The notes: a model not told the origin generated them from the sequence alone. 64,000 bases of DNA from Sphingobium sp. CR2-8 (GCF_035818615.1 NZ_JAYKZY010000002.1:2544501-2608500); one strand, 5' to 3'; numbered from the stretch's first letter, positions 16,196 through 26,167 are shown. Numbers and translations are program-made.

Positions 16196-16927
16196 ATGAC
16201 CCAAACCGCCACCATCGACCCTAAAGAAGCTGCCCATTTCGGCGAAATGGCCGCCGACTGGTGGAACCCCAACGGCTCCAGCGCGATGCTGCACAAGCTG
16301 AACCCGGTACGCCTGCGCTACATCCGCGCCGCGATCGACCAGCGCTGGCCGGGCGACGCGCCAAGCTTCCGTCCCTTGAGCGGCAAGCGCGCACTGGACG
16401 TCGGCTGCGGCGCGGGCCTGCTCACCGAACCGCTCGCCCGGCTGGGCGCGACCGTCACCGGCCTCGACGCCGCGCCGGAAAATATCGCCGCTGCCCAGGC
16501 GCATGCCGCCAGCCAGCACCTGACCATCGACTATCGCGCCACCCCGGTGGAGGCGCTGGAGGATTGCGGCTTCGATCTCGTCACCTCGATGGAGGTGATC
16601 GAACATGTCGCCGATCCTGCCGCCTTCGTCCGTGCGCTGGCCGCCAAGCTTGCGCCCGACGGCGTCATGATCCTCTCCACCCCCAACCGCACCCCCCTCT
16701 CCCGCCTCGCCATGATCACCATCGGCGAAAGCGTGGGCGGCATCCCGAAGGGTACGCACGACTGGGACAAATTCCTCCGCCCCGAAGAACTCGCCGCCCT
16801 CCTCGACCAGGCGGGCCTGCAAGTCACCGACAGCAGCGGCCTCGCCTTCGCCCCCGCCCGCGGCTTCACCTTGTCGAAGAATGACGCGATCAACTATCTG
16901 CTGACGGCGCGACACCGCGCCCGGTAA
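16196..16927 (+). CDS. ubiG: Bifunctional 3-demethylubiquinol 3-O-methyltransferase / 2-polyprenyl-6-hydroxyphenol methylase
   Basis: 243 residues from ATG 16196 (MTQTATIDPKEAAHFGEMA), which matches the family N-terminus. SAM-binding motif ALDVGCGAG at residues 66-74, then VTGLDAAPENI, and the UbiG blocks EVIEHVADPAAFV, LSTPNRTPLSR and GTHDWDKFLRPEEL. It carries out both O-methylation steps of ubiquinone synthesis. The frame is open upstream, but that extension runs through an intergenic repeat, so the internal ATG is preferred. Confidence 0.95.
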   Translation: MTQTATIDPKEAAHFGEMAADWWNPNGSSAMLHKLNPVRLRYIRAAIDQRWPGDAPSFRPLSGKRALDVGCGAGLLTEPLARLGATVTGLDAAPENIAAAQAHAASQHLTIDYRATPVEALEDCGFDLVTSMEVIEHVADPAAFVRALAAKLAPDGVMILSTPNRTPLSRLAMITIGESVGGIPKGTHDWDKFLRPEELAALLDQAGLQVTDSSGLAFAPARGFTLSKNDAINYLLTARHRAR

Positions 16928-16957
16928 TCCCGCAAAAACGCGACGGCGAACACAAAA

Positions 16958-16985
16958 AAGGGGCGGAAAGTCCGCCCCTTTCCTG
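16958..16985. terminator. Bidirectional intrinsic terminator between ubiG and the TonB receptor
   Basis: AAGGGGCGGA (16958-16967), loop AAG, TCCGCCCCTT (16971-16980), flanked by an A run on the left and T residues on the right. It serves the convergent ubiG and 17006 genes. Confidence 0.9.
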
Positions 16986-17005
16986 CATAACGAAAGGCTC
17001 CGGCC

Positions 17006-19936
17006 TTACATCGTGATCTTCGCGCCCGCATACATGTAGCGGCCGACATAGCTGATCGGATAACTACTATTGACCGCAGCGATCGAAGGCTGCTGGTCGA
17101 ACAGGTTGTTCGCGCCAACATAGAAGCGGAACCGTTCGTCCACGTCATAGGCGACGTACAGGTCGTGCTGCCACTTTTCCTTATATTGCAGATATTCCGA
17201 CGCCGCGATGTCGGGGTTGGCATCCGTCTGCTCGATCGTATAGCGGCGCGTCTTGCTGAACCAGCTGACGCCATAATTGACGGTCAGCTTGTCCATCTTC
17301 CAGGTGATGTCGCCGGTCGCGTTCCATTTGGGGAAATAGGGTTCCTCGCGATTGATATTGACCTCCGCGCCCGGCGTCGCGATGAACTGCAACTTGTCGA
17401 GATAGCCACCGACCAGTGAGATGCTGAACGCCCCCGCCTTGGCGGTATTGAAGCTGTAATTCAGCTTCATGTCGGCACCAGCGGTACGGAAATTGGCGAC
17501 ATTCTGCGGCCGGACGAAATAGCCGTTAATATATCCAGTGCCGCTGGCGCGGCTGATATTCTGGCAATAGACATTGTCCAGCGTCGGCTGGTCGACGCAC
17601 AGGCCCGCCAATTCTTCCGCCGTCGGCGTATTGATCGCATTCTTAATCTTGATGTCGTACCAGTCGAACGACGCGATCAGGCCCGGAATGAAGCGCGGGC
17701 GAAGGACGGTGCCGGCCGTCCAGGTCCGGGCCGTTTCTTCCTGCAGGTCGCGGTTGCCGCCCGAATTTCCCGGCAGGCTGACCGTCGCCGTGGGATCGTT
17801 CTCGGGGTTGAAGCCCGCAATCTGCGCCGGGGTCAGACCGGCGGCGGTCAGGGTCGCCCGGCAATTGGCGACGCGGAACTGCGTGCCTTCGCCGATAAAG
17901 ACCGGATCGCACGGATCGCTGATGAAAGAGAAGCCGCCGTTACGCGGCGCGAACAATTCGGTGATGTTGGGCGCACGCACCGCTTCGGACAATGTGCCGC
18001 GGAACGTGATGTCGGGGATCGGCGCATAGGTGCCGTCCACCTTCCAGGTCGTGGTCTTGCCGACGGTCGAATAATCCGACAGACGCACAGCCGCGCCGAA
18101 CGACAGCGTATGGGCAAAAGGCATGTCCTTGAGCACCGGCACCGACACTTCGCCGAAAATTTCCTTCACGTCGAAGCTGCCCTGCTCGGGCAACTGCACC
18201 GAAAAGTCCGCCAACGCGCCCTGCTGCAACAGATCGTCGGTAACGAAGCGGCTCTTTTCCTTGCGATATTCGGCGCCGACCGCAAAGCCGATCGGGCCGC
18301 CCGGCAATTCGAAGAACTGCCCGAAATCGCCGGAGATAGACCCCGACACGACATGCTGCTGAAGCCTGGCGCGGTTCAGAATGTCCGCGTTGATCCAATC
18401 GAGCGCCGCCTGGCTGGGCGCACCATTGCCCAGCAGGTTGAGCGGACGGCAGCCACTGCCCGCGCCCGGGGTGAATGTGCTGGCTGGCGCATCATAATTA
18501 TCGGGATTGATGTTGCCGGCGGGGTTCAGGTTCGATCTGCAGACGATCTGGCCGGTCGCCGGATCGCGCACCGCATCGATCGCCGCCCAGTAACGGTCGC
18601 CGATGCGATAGTCGGTCAGCAGCACCTTCGACTTGGTCTGGCCGAAGGTGTAGGACAATTCGTAGCGGGCATGATCGGAAATCTGGCCCTCGAAACCGCC
18701 CACGAAGCGCATTGTCTCGCGCTCGTTGCGCTCGCCACGCACACCCATGTCGAAATTGTCGCGCGATATCAGGGCGCCATCGGGCGCGAGCGCCCCGAAC
18801 TGGTTCTGCAAATAAGCGTTGTCGGGCGACAGATACGTGTAGAAATCGAACGACGGCTGCGACACCGTGCGCGTCTTGTTCTTCACATATTTGGCTTCGA
18901 AGAAGAATTTCGCCGCGTCGCTGAAATCATAATGCGACAGCAGGTTGACATTATGGACCCGATTATAGGCCTGAAGGTCGCCCTGATAGCCGGCCAACGG
19001 CGTGCTGTCGCCACCCTGCGTCAGACCGCCCGACGACGGCAGCAACAGGCCACGATCATAGACCTTGCCCTCACCGGTGAAGTCAGGAATCGTGTCGAGA
19101 TCGACGTCGACCGCGCCGCCCAGCGAGCTGTCGGCATAGCGCAGATTGTTGAACGGCCGACGGTCGGGCACGTTGGGATTATCAGGAATATCGGCCGGAT
19201 CACGCACGATGCCATAGGTGTCCAGCGGATTGCCGAAACGCCTGCGATCGAAGCTGCTCAGCCGATCCTGTTCGCGGAATTCATAGGACAGCGCGATGTT
19301 GCCGCGCCCGCCACCGAAATTCCGGCCATAGGTCAACGACCCATAGCGCTGCCCCGCATCGCCCCGGCTGGAAATGCCCACCTGGCCGCTTGCCTTGAAG
19401 CCCTCGAAATCGCGCTTCAGGCGGAAATTGACCACCCCCGACACGCCATCCGCGCCGTAGATGGCCGATGCACCGCCCGTCAGCACGTCCACGCCTTCGA
19501 TCAGGTCGTTGGGAATAGTGTTGATATCGACCGCGGCCGATCCCGACAGGCTCGCCACGTGGCGGCGACCGTTGACCAACACCAGCGTGCGGTTCTCGCC
19601 CAGCCCGCGCAGGTCGAGCAACGCCACGCCCACCGCGCCGAAATCGCTGTTGGACCCCGATGTCCGCGCGCCACCCAGCGAGTTGATCAGCGCCGGGTTC
19701 TGCGCCAGCGTATCGACGATCTGCACGTTGCCCGATTGTTCCAGCGTCTCGGCCGTCACCGTCACCAGTGGATTGGCGATATTATAGTCATTGCGCTGGA
19801 TGCGGCTGCCGGTCACGACGATCGTATCGGCTTCGCCAGACGCAGCAGCGTCCTGCGCGACGGCAGGAAAGAAGAACAGGCTCGAAAGCGCGCTGGCCGC
19901 AAGCAGCCTGCGCGCCGCAACAGCGGTGCGATGCAT
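17006..19936 (-). CDS. TonB-dependent receptor (976 aa)
   Basis: Signal peptide (residues 1-27, ending PAVAQD), a TonB-box-like ADTIVVTGSRIQRN, an N-terminal plug domain (about 45-165: VDTLAQNPALINS, LDLRGLGENRTLVLVNGRRH), then a long 22-strand beta-barrel ending in an aromatic-rich strand (YAGAKITM). The size and plug sequence match the large sphingomonad receptors that are often annotated for uptake of carbohydrates, peptides or aromatic compounds, not the short siderophore type. No Fur-like site is visible upstream. Substrate unknown. The next gene upstream, a CitE-like lyase, is on the same strand but 210 nt away. Confidence 0.93.
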   Translation of the reverse strand: MHRTAVAARRLLAASALSSLFFFPAVAQDAAASGEADTIVVTGSRIQRNDYNIANPLVTVTAETLEQSGNVQIVDTLAQNPALINSLGGARTSGSNSDFGAVGVALLDLRGLGENRTLVLVNGRRHVASLSGSAAVDINTIPNDLIEGVDVLTGGASAIYGADGVSGVVNFRLKRDFEGFKASGQVGISSRGDAGQRYGSLTYGRNFGGGRGNIALSYEFREQDRLSSFDRRRFGNPLDTYGIVRDPADIPDNPNVPDRRPFNNLRYADSSLGGAVDVDLDTIPDFTGEGKVYDRGLLLPSSGGLTQGGDSTPLAGYQGDLQAYNRVHNVNLLSHYDFSDAAKFFFEAKYVKNKTRTVSQPSFDFYTYLSPDNAYLQNQFGALAPDGALISRDNFDMGVRGERNERETMRFVGGFEGQISDHARYELSYTFGQTKSKVLLTDYRIGDRYWAAIDAVRDPATGQIVCRSNLNPAGNINPDNYDAPASTFTPGAGSGCRPLNLLGNGAPSQAALDWINADILNRARLQQHVVSGSISGDFGQFFELPGGPIGFAVGAEYRKEKSRFVTDDLLQQGALADFSVQLPEQGSFDVKEIFGEVSVPVLKDMPFAHTLSFGAAVRLSDYSTVGKTTTWKVDGTYAPIPDITFRGTLSEAVRAPNITELFAPRNGGFSFISDPCDPVFIGEGTQFRVANCRATLTAAGLTPAQIAGFNPENDPTATVSLPGNSGGNRDLQEETARTWTAGTVLRPRFIPGLIASFDWYDIKIKNAINTPTAEELAGLCVDQPTLDNVYCQNISRASGTGYINGYFVRPQNVANFRTAGADMKLNYSFNTAKAGAFSISLVGGYLDKLQFIATPGAEVNINREEPYFPKWNATGDITWKMDKLTVNYGVSWFSKTRRYTIEQTDANPDIAASEYLQYKEKWQHDLYVAYDVDERFRFYVGANNLFDQQPSIAAVNSSYPISYVGRYMYAGAKITM

Positions 19937-20146
19937 GATGATTTCCCTTTGTATTTTAGAGCTCGGGGCAGGAACTCGATCGCCAAAAAACGCCCTACCC
20001 GCCGTTCTGGGTCAACGGCAGTGCGACGAACGGAAGATTATTTGGCGATTTTGCCGCGATGTGTAGCGTTATTGCAACATAGCGACAGACGCGGTTCATG
20101 AACCACATCATCGCCCCATTCGCCGTCGATTCCGATGACGTAACGC

Positions 20147-20962
20147 TTATTCCCCCACCGCCTCCGCCCGCGCCACCAATGCCCGTGCTTCCTCGACATG
20201 CATCGTTTCGATCATGCGCCCCTCGAACCGTTCCGCCCCGCCGGTCGCCGCCTCGATCAGGCGGCGCGCGTCGGCCAGCGCCTGCGCGTCCGGTCCGAAA
20301 ATCTGGTTCGCCACGGGCACCTGCGACGGGTGGATCAGCGTCTTGCCGTCGAAGCCCAACGCATAACCTTCCGCGCATTCGATCTCCAGCCCCGTCTCGT
20401 CCTCCAGCCGGTTGAACACGCCGTCGAACACCGCGATACCCGCCGCCCGCGCCGCCAGCACCACCGCCTGCATCGCATAAGACAACCCGCCCCGCCCGGC
20501 CGACGGCGGGATGCCCAGATTCTTGCGCAGGTCGTTCAGCCCTATGAACAGGCCCGCACATCCTTCCGCCCGCGCGATCTCCGCCGCCACCAGCACACCA
20601 TGCGCGCTTTCGATCATCGCGATCACCGGCTTTTGCGACACGCTATAGACGTCGCGCACCTGCTTGGGATGTTCCACCTTGGGCAGCACGACATAGTCGG
20701 CCGTCGTGCCCTTGAGCGCGATCATCTCCACCCCATGCCAGGGCGTACCGGCGACATTGATCCGCACCCCCGCGATCCGCCCGCCAAAGCCCTCCGCCAG
20801 CGCCGCGATCGCGCCGTCGCGCGCTATGTCCTTGGCGTCGTCGGGCACGGCATCTTCCAGGTCCAATATCACCATGTCGCACGGCAGGGTGCGCGCCTTG
20901 GCGATGGCGCGCGCATTGGACGCGGGCAAGAACAACAGTGAACGGGCGTGGCGCAACAACAT
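20147..20962 (-). CDS. CitE-like HpcH/HpaI aldolase/citrate lyase family protein (CoA ester lyase)
   Basis: 271 residues with the CitE fold: RSLLFLPASNARAIAKA, CDMVILDLEDAVPDDAK (metal-binding Glu/Asp), VRINVAGTPWH, VVLPKVEHPKQV, MIESAHGVLVAAEIA, and GFDGKTLIHPSQVP. No CitD or CitF gene is nearby, so it probably acts alone as a malyl-CoA- or citramalyl-CoA-type lyase or thioesterase, as known for stand-alone CitE-like proteins. Divergent from the SPFH gene. Confidence 0.88.
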   Translation of the reverse strand: MLLRHARSLLFLPASNARAIAKARTLPCDMVILDLEDAVPDDAKDIARDGAIAALAEGFGGRIAGVRINVAGTPWHGVEMIALKGTTADYVVLPKVEHPKQVRDVYSVSQKPVIAMIESAHGVLVAAEIARAEGCAGLFIGLNDLRKNLGIPPSAGRGGLSYAMQAVVLAARAAGIAVFDGVFNRLEDETGLEIECAEGYALGFDGKTLIHPSQVPVANQIFGPDAQALADARRLIEAATGGAERFEGRMIETMHVEEARALVARAEAVGE

Positions 20963-21059
20963 CGGCGGCTCTCCTCGAATTTCGATCTTCCGGCGGTATG
21001 ACTTCCCCCGTTAACGAATACAGGCCATAGTCCAAACCCTATTTCGGGGAGGACCGACC

Positions 21060-22040
21060 ATGCTGACCACATTCGCGCTCACGCTCACGGGCCTCGTGCT
21101 GTTCTACCTCGCCGTCAGTGTGAAGGTCGTGCGGCAAGGTTATCAATATACGATCGAACGCTTCGGTCGTTTCACCGAAGTCGCCAAGCCCGGCCTCAAT
21201 TTCTACCCCGCCTTCTTTTACTCGGTCGGTCGCAAGATCAACATGATGGAGCAGGTGGTCGATATTCCGGGGCAGGAAATCATCACCAAGGACAACGCCA
21301 TGGTGTCGGTCGACGGCGTGGTCTTCTTTCAGGTGCTCGACCCGGCCAAGGCCGCCTATGAAGTGAGCGAACTTTACGTCGCGATCATGCAGCTCGCCAC
21401 CACCAACCTGCGCACGGTCATGGGGTCGCTGGACCTGGACGAAACCCTGTCCAAGCGCGACGAGATCAACGCCCGCCTCCTCTCCGTGGTCGATCACGCC
21501 ACCAATGCCTGGGGCATCAAGATCACCCGCGTGGAATTAAAGGACATCCGCCCGCCCGCCGACATCGTCAACGCCATGGGCCGCCAGATGAAGGCGGAGC
21601 GTGAGAAGCGCGCCAACATCCTCGACGCCGAAGGCGCGCGCGCCGCCGAAATCCTGCGGGCAGAGGGCGAAAAGGCCGGCCAGATCCTGCAAGCCGAAGG
21701 CCGCCGCGAAGCCGCCTTCCGCGACGCCGAAGCCCGCGAGCGCGAGGCGGAGGCCGAAGCGAAAGCGACCCAGATGGTGTCCGACGCGATATCGGCGGGC
21801 AATCCGCAGGCGCTCAACTATTTCATCGCCCAGAAATATGTGGAGGCCGTCAGCGCCTTCGCCACCAGCCCCAATGCCAAGACGATCCTCTTCCCGGTCG
21901 AGGCGACGCAGTTGATCGGCACGCTGGGCGGCATCGGCCAACTGGCCAAGGACGCGCTGGGCAGCGACGGCATGCCGACCCCGACCCCACCCCCCGCGCC
22001 GCGCACCCGCCCCAGCCCCTTCGGCCAGAGCCAGGGATGA
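21060..22040 (+). CDS. SPFH/band 7 membrane protein (QmcA/stomatin-like)
   Basis: 326 residues with one N-terminal transmembrane helix (LTTFALTLTGLVLFYLAVSV), the SPFH domain (about 25-200, with QYTIERFGRFTEVAKPGLNF and MSVDGVVFFQ-like strands), and a long alanine/glutamate-rich coiled coil (about 175-245). GGGGAGGA lies 8 nt before the ATG. QmcA-type proteins assemble into membrane microdomain cages. The NfeD-like gene 208 nt downstream is the usual genetic partner, so the two probably act together in membrane quality control. Confidence 0.92.
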   Translation: MLTTFALTLTGLVLFYLAVSVKVVRQGYQYTIERFGRFTEVAKPGLNFYPAFFYSVGRKINMMEQVVDIPGQEIITKDNAMVSVDGVVFFQVLDPAKAAYEVSELYVAIMQLATTNLRTVMGSLDLDETLSKRDEINARLLSVVDHATNAWGIKITRVELKDIRPPADIVNAMGRQMKAEREKRANILDAEGARAAEILRAEGEKAGQILQAEGRREAAFRDAEAREREAEAEAKATQMVSDAISAGNPQALNYFIAQKYVEAVSAFATSPNAKTILFPVEATQLIGTLGGIGQLAKDALGSDGMPTPTPPPAPRTRPSPFGQSQG

Positions 22041-22076
22041 TGGGGATGCGCGTAGCGTCATATCAGCCCCCTAATC

Positions 22077-22110
22077 CGTTCGCCCTGAGCCTATCGAAGG
22101 CCCTTCCGAT
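22077..22110. repeat. Family E repeat (half copy)
   Basis: CCGTTCGCCCTGAGCCTATC and GAAGGCCC, next to a family A element in the SPFH-NfeD gap. Confidence 0.55.
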
Positions 22111-22137
22111 AGACGTTGAACCTATCGTCACCACACC

Positions 22138-22203
22138 GTTCCCCGGCGAAGGCCGGGGTCCAGTTCAGCCCTCACAACTGGCCCCCGGCCTCCGCCAGGG
22201 AAC
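22138..22203. repeat. REP-like palindrome, family A (copy 4)
   Basis: GTTCCCCGGCGAAGGCCGGG with inverted arm ending CGCCAGGGAAC. It sits inside the SPFH-NfeD transcription unit. Confidence 0.85.
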
Positions 22204-22248
22204 GGCACACTTCCTCCCGCGCCAAGCCATCCCACGGACACCCCGCCC

Positions 22249-22695
22249 ATGACCGCCCCCCTCGCCCTTCTCCAGGATCATTGGGGCTGGCTGGTCTTCG
22301 CCGCGCTCCTGGGCATCGCCGAAGTCCTGATGCCCGGCGTCTTCCTCATCTGGATCGCGATCGCCGCCGCCATCACCGGCCTGGTCGCGCTCGCCCTGCC
22401 GATCGCGCTGCCCTTCCAGTTCCTGCTGTTCGCAGGCCTGAGCATCGCGGCGGTCTATGCCGGACGCCGCTGGTATGCGGACAATCCCGTCGCCTCGTCC
22501 GACCCGATGCTCAACGACCGCAGCGCCCGGCTGATCGGCCAGAGCGTCACGGTGGTGGAGCCGATCGTCGGCGGCGAAGGCCGGGTCAAGGTCGGCGACA
22601 GCGTCTGGAGCGCCACCGGCCCCGACGCCCCCACCGGCGCCCGCATGCGCGTGATCGCGGTAGACGGCACGATCTTGCGGGTGGAGGGCCCGTAA
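22249..22695 (+). CDS. NfeD-family membrane protein
   Basis: 148 residues. Three transmembrane helices (about residues 12-88: WGWLVFAALLGIAEVLMPG, IWIAIAAAITGLVALAL, QFLLFAGLSIAAVYA), then a C-terminal OB-fold domain (about 95-145: LIGQSVTVVEPIVGGEGRVK). This is the short NfeD (NfeD1b) form, which lacks the ClpP-like protease domain. It pairs with the SPFH protein upstream. Confidence 0.9.
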   Translation: MTAPLALLQDHWGWLVFAALLGIAEVLMPGVFLIWIAIAAAITGLVALALPIALPFQFLLFAGLSIAAVYAGRRWYADNPVASSDPMLNDRSARLIGQSVTVVEPIVGGEGRVKVGDSVWSATGPDAPTGARMRVIAVDGTILRVEGP

Positions 22696-22819
22696 GGTCG
22701 TCGACACCACCGCTACGCGCCTCATTTCTCCAGAACAGCTGATGCAATAGAAACAAAATATTCGACTTCAGAAACATCCCGATAATTGACAGGGATCGAC
22801 GCGCAGAGGACGTTCAATC

Positions 22820-23980
22820 ATGCTCTATCCTCTTCTGCTTCTCACGACGTTAGCCGATGGTCCGCTTCCGGCATCGCCGAATGATATCATCGTGGTAGGC
22901 CACCGCGCCGAAAAGGCACTGGCGGATTGCCTGGCCCGCAACTGCCCGCCCGCGCAGGAGGTCGAAGCGTCGCTTCAGGCGTCGGTCGAGCTGTTTGCCG
23001 ACGGCCGCTACACCGACGCCCAACGCACCCTGCAAAAGGCGATCCGGCGCAACCGCGACAAGGCAGCCCAGATGCCCGGTCCGGTGTCGAGCCTCTATGC
23101 GACATTGGCGACCGTCGCGGAGCATCAGGGCGACAGGGATCTGTGGCTTTCGTCGGCGCGCAACAATATGCTGGTGCTGCAACGGCATCTGGGTGAAACG
23201 CATAAGGCGACGCTGGTGCAGGAACTGGCCTTTGCCGACAATATGGTCGGCCTTGGAAAATCGGATGCCGCCGCCGATATCTACCACAGGGTTCAGCGCA
23301 AGGCAGCCGCCGACGGCCAGACCGACCTGGCGGCCGGGGCCGCATTTCGCAGGGCATGGCTGGCCTCGCTTCTGGAGCGGGATGGTGAGGCCGAACGCAT
23401 CGCGGGCGAGGCCGTCGCATTGGCCGGGGGCAGCAACACGATCATGCTGGAACTGCGCGACATTTTACGCGCCCGCGTCGCGATACGTCGCGGCGACGAC
23501 GGCGCGGTGGACGCACTCGCCGACCGGATCCGGCAATCGCCGACCAAGGCACCCAAGCTGCTCTATGCGCGTCCGGTCGATGACCTCAACTCAAAATTGG
23601 TCAGTCTTGATCCCCGCAATCAAGGCGGCGTTCGTTTCGCTGACGTCGGCTATTGGATACGGCCGGACGGGCGGACCAGAGGCGTGGAAGTCTTGCGAAC
23701 GTCCGGCCTTGGGCAATGGGGACCCGCCATTCTTCGGCAGGTCAGCGGGCGTCGATATGCGCCGCTCGACGCGCAGCCCGACTGGCCCGGCATGTATCGG
23801 ATCGACCGTTTTACGGTCAGGCAAGCGATAGGCAAACCTGTAGGTAGCTTCATCCGGCGGCGTGCCGGCAATTATTCCGTACATATCATCGATTTGACGG
23901 AGACGGATGCGATGACGGTCGCCAATCGCGAACGCACGCAACAGGACATGCCAGCATTGACTGACGAAAACCCGTCATAA
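22820..23980 (+). CDS. Secreted TPR protein with a TonB-C-like end
   Basis: 386 residues with a short hydrophobic N-terminus (MLYPLLLLTTLADG) that could be a signal sequence. The middle (about 50-220) has helical repeats of TPR character (ASVELFADGRYTDAQRTLQKAI, YATLATVAEHQGDRDLW). The C-terminal part (about 270-320) contains DVGYWIRPDGRTRGVEVLRT and SGRRYAPLD, which resembles the TonB C-terminal domain pattern. Function unknown; a periplasmic scaffolding role is inference only. It lies between NfeD and a convergent iron-type TonB receptor. Confidence 0.72.
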   Translation: MLYPLLLLTTLADGPLPASPNDIIVVGHRAEKALADCLARNCPPAQEVEASLQASVELFADGRYTDAQRTLQKAIRRNRDKAAQMPGPVSSLYATLATVAEHQGDRDLWLSSARNNMLVLQRHLGETHKATLVQELAFADNMVGLGKSDAAADIYHRVQRKAAADGQTDLAAGAAFRRAWLASLLERDGEAERIAGEAVALAGGSNTIMLELRDILRARVAIRRGDDGAVDALADRIRQSPTKAPKLLYARPVDDLNSKLVSLDPRNQGGVRFADVGYWIRPDGRTRGVEVLRTSGLGQWGPAILRQVSGRRYAPLDAQPDWPGMYRIDRFTVRQAIGKPVGSFIRRRAGNYSVHIIDLTETDAMTVANRERTQQDMPALTDENPS

Positions 23981-24024
23981 CCCTGCCGATCAGATGTCCC
24001 GTCGCCGCGCTTGACCCTATCCGC

Positions 24025-26154
24025 TCAAAAATCCACCGTAGCCGACAGCCACAACCGCCGCCCTTCCTGGTTGATCGAATAAGCAGGCGTAAAGGCCGTC
24101 ACCGTCGGGCTGGTCTGATACGGCACGTACAACGCATAATCGGTATCCAGCACGTTATACACCGTTGCGGCCAGGCGGAACGCCGGGGCGACCTGATATG
24201 ATCCGCCCAGATGGAACACCTCGTAGCTGCGGAAATCACCCACTGCGCTCTGCTGCACATTGGCCCCGCGATAGCGGCTCGACCGGATTTCCGCCCGCGC
24301 CCACAGGCTCGCCTTGTCGCCCAGCTTCCAGCGCAGATTGCCGTTCAGCATATGTTTGGGCATGCCGATCAGCGGCAGCCCCTCTTCCGAACCGCTGAGC
24401 TGCTCGGTTTCGGTATAGGTATAGTTGGCGCTCAGCGACAATGTAGGGGTAAAGGCGAAGCGCGTTGCCACTTCCACGCCGCGCGTCCGCGCCTTGTCGA
24501 TATTGATCGACTGGCTGAACAGATCGACGGCGGGGAAATTGCCGACGTCGATACAGCCCGGCCGACCCGGCGCCGCGCTGAACCGGCAGTTGGGAATGCC
24601 CGGCCCGCTCGCGATCTTGTCGTTGAAATCATTGTTGAACAGCGTCACATTGCCGCTGAAGAAGCCCTGCCCGTCATAATAGAGGCCCGCTTCATAGCTG
24701 GTGCTGGTTTCCGGCGTCAGCCCCGGCGACCCCAGTAGCGGCACGCGTCCCTGGCTGCCGAAGCCGATGATCCCCTCGGCGATCTGTTCGACCCGCGGCG
24801 TCTTGAAGCCCCGGCTCACCCCGCCCTTGAGCGTCAAGACATCATCGATGTTCCACACCGCATAGGCGCGCGGCGACCATTTGTTGCCGAAGGTCGAATG
24901 ATCGTCATAGCGCGCGCCGCCGGTGATGTTGAACCCGTCGGCGACGGTCAGCGTCGCTTCGGCAAAGCCCGCCCACTGGGTGAATTTGAACGGCTCGGGC
25001 GCCACGCCCTCGACCATCCGCGCCTTCCAATATTGCCCGCCCACGGTGAAGGCGACCGGCCCGACCTTGCCCGCGAAACGCGAATCCACGATGTCGTTGC
25101 GCGCCTCCAGCGTGCGCGGCGCACCCGGCGTGGCCCCCGGCGTGCCATTGGGGATCAACCGCCCGATCGTCTCCGTCTCGTTGCGCGTCAATGTCGTGTC
25201 GAGCTGGCCAAAGCCCATGCGCCAGCTATGCGCCAGCACATAGTTGGACCGGTTGAACCGCTGCTCGGGCGCATAGCCACCCGACCCCAGCGTGCCCAGT
25301 TGCCCCTCGCTATTGTCATATGCCTGCTCGTTGCGATCATATTCCAGCCACAGGTCATGATCGGCATGGGGCGTGAAGCTCAGCCGCCCGCCATAGCTAT
25401 AAATGTCCGACCGCACCGGGTTGCGCCCCAGCGTCAGCGCCGGATCGCCGGGGATCTCGATATCCGACCCCTCGCGATGGAACACGCTCCCGCGCAGCGT
25501 CAGCCCGACCAGATCCTTGACGACCGGTCCCTGCGCGAAGCCGTTGATCGACCGGATATTGCCGAAGCGGTCGTCGCCCTGGATCGTGCTTTCGGCGCTC
25601 GCGGTACCGACCCAGCGGTTGCCGACCTTGCGCGTGATGATGTTGACGACGCCGCCCATCGCGTCCGACCCGTAGAGCGTGGACATCGGCCCGCGCACCA
25701 CCTCGATCCGGTCGATGGCGGAAAAGGGCGGCAGGAAGCTGGTGGAGGTCTCGCCGAACCCGTTGGGCGTCACCCCGCCCGGCGCATTCTGCCGCCGCCC
25801 GTCGATCAGCACCAGCGTATAGTCGCTGGGCATGCCGCGGATGGAGATGTTGAGGCCACCGGTCTTGCCCGCTTCACCGCCCACATCCACGCCCTGCACG
25901 TCCTGCAAGGCTTCCGCCAGACTCCCGAACCGCTTCTCCTGCAATTCCTCCCGGCCCAGCACTGTGATGCTGGCAGGCGCTTCCACGATATTCTGCTCAT
26001 AGCCCGCTGCGGTCACGACGATCGCGGAAGACGCATCGCCCTCCACCGGCGCGGCGTCGGCGGCATCGGCCGCCATCGCGCTATGGCTCATCGTCGCCAA
26101 AGCAACCAGACCAGCCCCGGCACGCAGCGTGGCGCGCGAACGCAAAGATATCAT
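24025..26154 (-). CDS. TonB-dependent siderophore/iron receptor (Fur-controlled)
   Basis: 709 residues from ATG 26154 (MISLRSRATLRAG), with GGGGGAA 3 nt upstream; a second ATG four codons earlier would overlap this ribosome site. Signal peptide ends near SAMAADA. Plug domain about 45-160 (SAIVVTAAGYEQNIVEAPAS, LAEALQDVQGVDVGG, LVLIDGRRQN, YGSDAMGGVVNIIT), then a 22-strand barrel ending LWLSATVDF. The plug resembles FepA/CirA-like catecholate receptors. A near-consensus Fur box sits just upstream of the start, so iron-repressed uptake of a ferric siderophore is the best guess. Confidence 0.93.
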   Translation of the reverse strand: MISLRSRATLRAGAGLVALATMSHSAMAADAADAAPVEGDASSAIVVTAAGYEQNIVEAPASITVLGREELQEKRFGSLAEALQDVQGVDVGGEAGKTGGLNISIRGMPSDYTLVLIDGRRQNAPGGVTPNGFGETSTSFLPPFSAIDRIEVVRGPMSTLYGSDAMGGVVNIITRKVGNRWVGTASAESTIQGDDRFGNIRSINGFAQGPVVKDLVGLTLRGSVFHREGSDIEIPGDPALTLGRNPVRSDIYSYGGRLSFTPHADHDLWLEYDRNEQAYDNSEGQLGTLGSGGYAPEQRFNRSNYVLAHSWRMGFGQLDTTLTRNETETIGRLIPNGTPGATPGAPRTLEARNDIVDSRFAGKVGPVAFTVGGQYWKARMVEGVAPEPFKFTQWAGFAEATLTVADGFNITGGARYDDHSTFGNKWSPRAYAVWNIDDVLTLKGGVSRGFKTPRVEQIAEGIIGFGSQGRVPLLGSPGLTPETSTSYEAGLYYDGQGFFSGNVTLFNNDFNDKIASGPGIPNCRFSAAPGRPGCIDVGNFPAVDLFSQSINIDKARTRGVEVATRFAFTPTLSLSANYTYTETEQLSGSEEGLPLIGMPKHMLNGNLRWKLGDKASLWARAEIRSSRYRGANVQQSAVGDFRSYEVFHLGGSYQVAPAFRLAATVYNVLDTDYALYVPYQTSPTVTAFTPAYSINQEGRRLWLSATVDF

Positions 26155-26167
26155 AAATTCCCCCACG

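Noticed and set aside
18110..20101. A 663-codon open frame opposite the first TonB receptor
   Set aside because: Composition and lack of domains mark it as a shadow; the receptor on the other strand is complete.
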